A stretch of DNA of 34,176 bases from Guptibacillus hwajinpoensis (GTDB taxonomy: Bacteria > Bacillota > Bacilli > Bacillales > Guptibacillaceae), in the NCBI RefSeq assembly GCF_020524165.1, contig NZ_JAIVKU010000011.1, forward strand, positions 1 to 34,176. The letters are read 5' to 3'. The notes beneath the pieces were generated by a model. That model was given only the letters and a program-made list of their open reading frames with translations, was not told the origin of the DNA and made no database searches. Position 1 is the stretch's first letter; each line of letters opens with the position of its first letter. Positions 33,681 to 34,176 of the stretch are shown in pieces. The position numbers and the translations under genes are program-made.

Positions 33681-33707
33681 TTAATCAAACGTTTGTTTAA
33701 TGATTAA
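33681..33707. repeat. Nested inverted repeat upstream of the rRNA promoters
   Basis: TTAATCA (33681-33687) and TGATTAA (33701-33707) are a perfect 7-base inverted repeat around 13 bases. The perfect palindrome CAAACGTTTG (33686-33695) lies off-centre, overlapping the left arm. It could be a protein-binding site. It lies over 130 bases before the first promoter candidate. Confidence 0.45.
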
Positions 33708-33840
33708 AAGACACTGTTTGGAGTGATCCAAAGAAAAACTTCATTAAATGTCATCGAATAAAGGTGATGAAGGATACTCTTTCTATGCTACGTTCTAAAT
33801 AACCTTCACCAAATTTTTTTCATGAATTTGATAAATGCCA

Positions 33841-33869
33841 TTGACCATATCATACTTTGCTGATAAAGT
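33841..33869 (+). promoter_or_regulatory. rRNA promoter candidate, distal
   Basis: TTGACC (33841-33846), 17 bases, TAAAGT (33864-33869). It is the weakest -10 of the three tandem candidates. Confidence 0.5.
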
Positions 33870-33915
33870 AGAGAACGTTGTTAAGAAAACGACAGCAAAC
33901 GCATGAAAAAAGTGA

Positions 33916-33944
33916 TTGACTTCATTTTAATCTTCATGTATTAT
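33916..33944 (+). promoter_or_regulatory. rRNA promoter, middle
   Basis: TTGACT (33916-33921), 17 bases, TATTAT (33939-33944), in an AT-rich setting, 75 bases after the distal candidate. Confidence 0.75.
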
Positions 33945-34003
33945 AGATAACGTTGCCGCTGAAAAAAGCGTGTAACACCATTTGAAACATTTAAAAAAAG
34001 TTG

Positions 34004-34033
34004 TTGACATCAATCGAAACAACATGGTATATT
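34004..34033 (+). promoter_or_regulatory. rRNA promoter, proximal
   Basis: TTGACA (34004-34009), 18 bases, TATATT (34028-34033), preceded by an A-rich run that could act as an UP element. This is the last promoter before the 16S leader. Confidence 0.8.
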
Positions 34034-34070
34034 AGTTGGGTCGCTGAAAACGACAACGAAAGAAACGAAT

Positions 34071-34082
34071 TGCTCTTTGAAA
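34071..34082 (+). promoter_or_regulatory. rRNA boxA antitermination site
   Basis: TGCTCTTTGAAA matches the boxA element bound by NusB-NusE in rRNA leaders, about 70 bases before the mature 16S start. Confidence 0.8.
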
Positions 34083-34152
34083 ACTGAACGAAACGCCATG
34101 TAAGTAGTTGTTTCTACGGAAACAAACATTGTTTTAAAAGCTAGATTAAGCT

Positions 34153-34176
34153 TTCTATCGGAGAGTTTGATCCTGG
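34153..34176 (+). rRNA. rrs: 16S ribosomal RNA, 5' end (partial)
   Basis: The last 24 bases end in GAGAGTTTGATCCTGG, the universal start of bacterial 16S rRNA (the 27F primer site region). The mature 5' end near 34153 is estimated by comparison with Bacillus. The rest of the gene lies outside the window. Confidence 0.95.

Larger units (their letters stand above)
33633..34152. other. rRNA operon upstream region
   Basis: About 520 bases without genes separate pbuG from the 16S rRNA. It contains an inverted repeat (33681-33707), up to three tandem promoters, a boxA and the AT-rich 16S leader. No coding potential was seen. Confidence 0.7.

Overview
The window is a chromosomal segment from a low-to-moderate GC Firmicute of the Bacillaceae. 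Three things support this: strong AGGAGG-type ribosome binding sites with many GTG and TTG starts, a perfect CIRCE element and a perfect cre site, and a gene order that follows the Bacillus subtilis rrnE-to-pbuG region from memory (trn Met/Asp, thiL, tsaE, tsaB, rimI, tsaD, ydiF, moaC, rex, tatA, tatC, ydiK, ydiL, groES, groEL, then yeaC, yeaD, yebA, guaA, pbuG). I cannot name the species.

Layout. It opens inside a 5S rRNA gene (1-85) with its terminator. A Cys/Met-metabolism PLP enzyme gene (334-1476) follows, then an initiator tRNA-Met and tRNA-Asp pair with their own promoter. The operon thiL-tsaE-tsaB-rimI-tsaD (2028-5644) carries thiamine diphosphate synthesis and the t6A tRNA-modification genes. 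Past its terminator is a cluster of DnaA boxes (5733-5905). The ABC-F gene ydiF lies on the minus strand, divergent from moaC-rex-tatA-tatC. The small membrane gene ydiK and the CPBP protease-like ydiL are on the minus strand, followed by the CIRCE-controlled groES-groEL operon.

From 13.8 to 19.2 kb is a complete L-lactate utilisation block: permease lutP, GntR regulator lutR, and the iron-sulfur oxidase lutABC. Two copies of one operator (TCATCAGATGA) lie before lutP and before lutA, and a CcpA cre site lies before lutP. From 19.4 to 25.4 kb is an accessory stretch: an unrecognised single-pass membrane protein, an MFS exporter, a large catalase (katE) and a convergent formaldehyde-dehydrogenase-like Zn/NAD enzyme. 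The last two have sigma-B-like promoters. Conserved synteny resumes with yeaC-yeaD-yebA (MoxR ATPase, DUF58, transglutaminase). guaA and pbuG follow, each behind its own promoter and guanine riboswitch. The window ends with up to three tandem rRNA promoters, a boxA and the first bases of a 16S rRNA gene.

How the parts fit. Most of the window is housekeeping: tRNA modification, protein export, folding, redox sensing and guanine nucleotide supply. The lactate block is a self-contained catabolic module under substrate and catabolite control. I see no CRISPR array, prophage, transposase or obvious defence system. The most interesting signals are regulatory: the DnaA-box cluster, a terminator hairpin immediately before thiL, the matched LutR operators, and the paired guanine riboswitches, where the pbuG copy may use an unusual antiterminator. 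Both ends fall inside rRNA genes in the same orientation, so the window may be a whole contig bounded by rRNA repeats.
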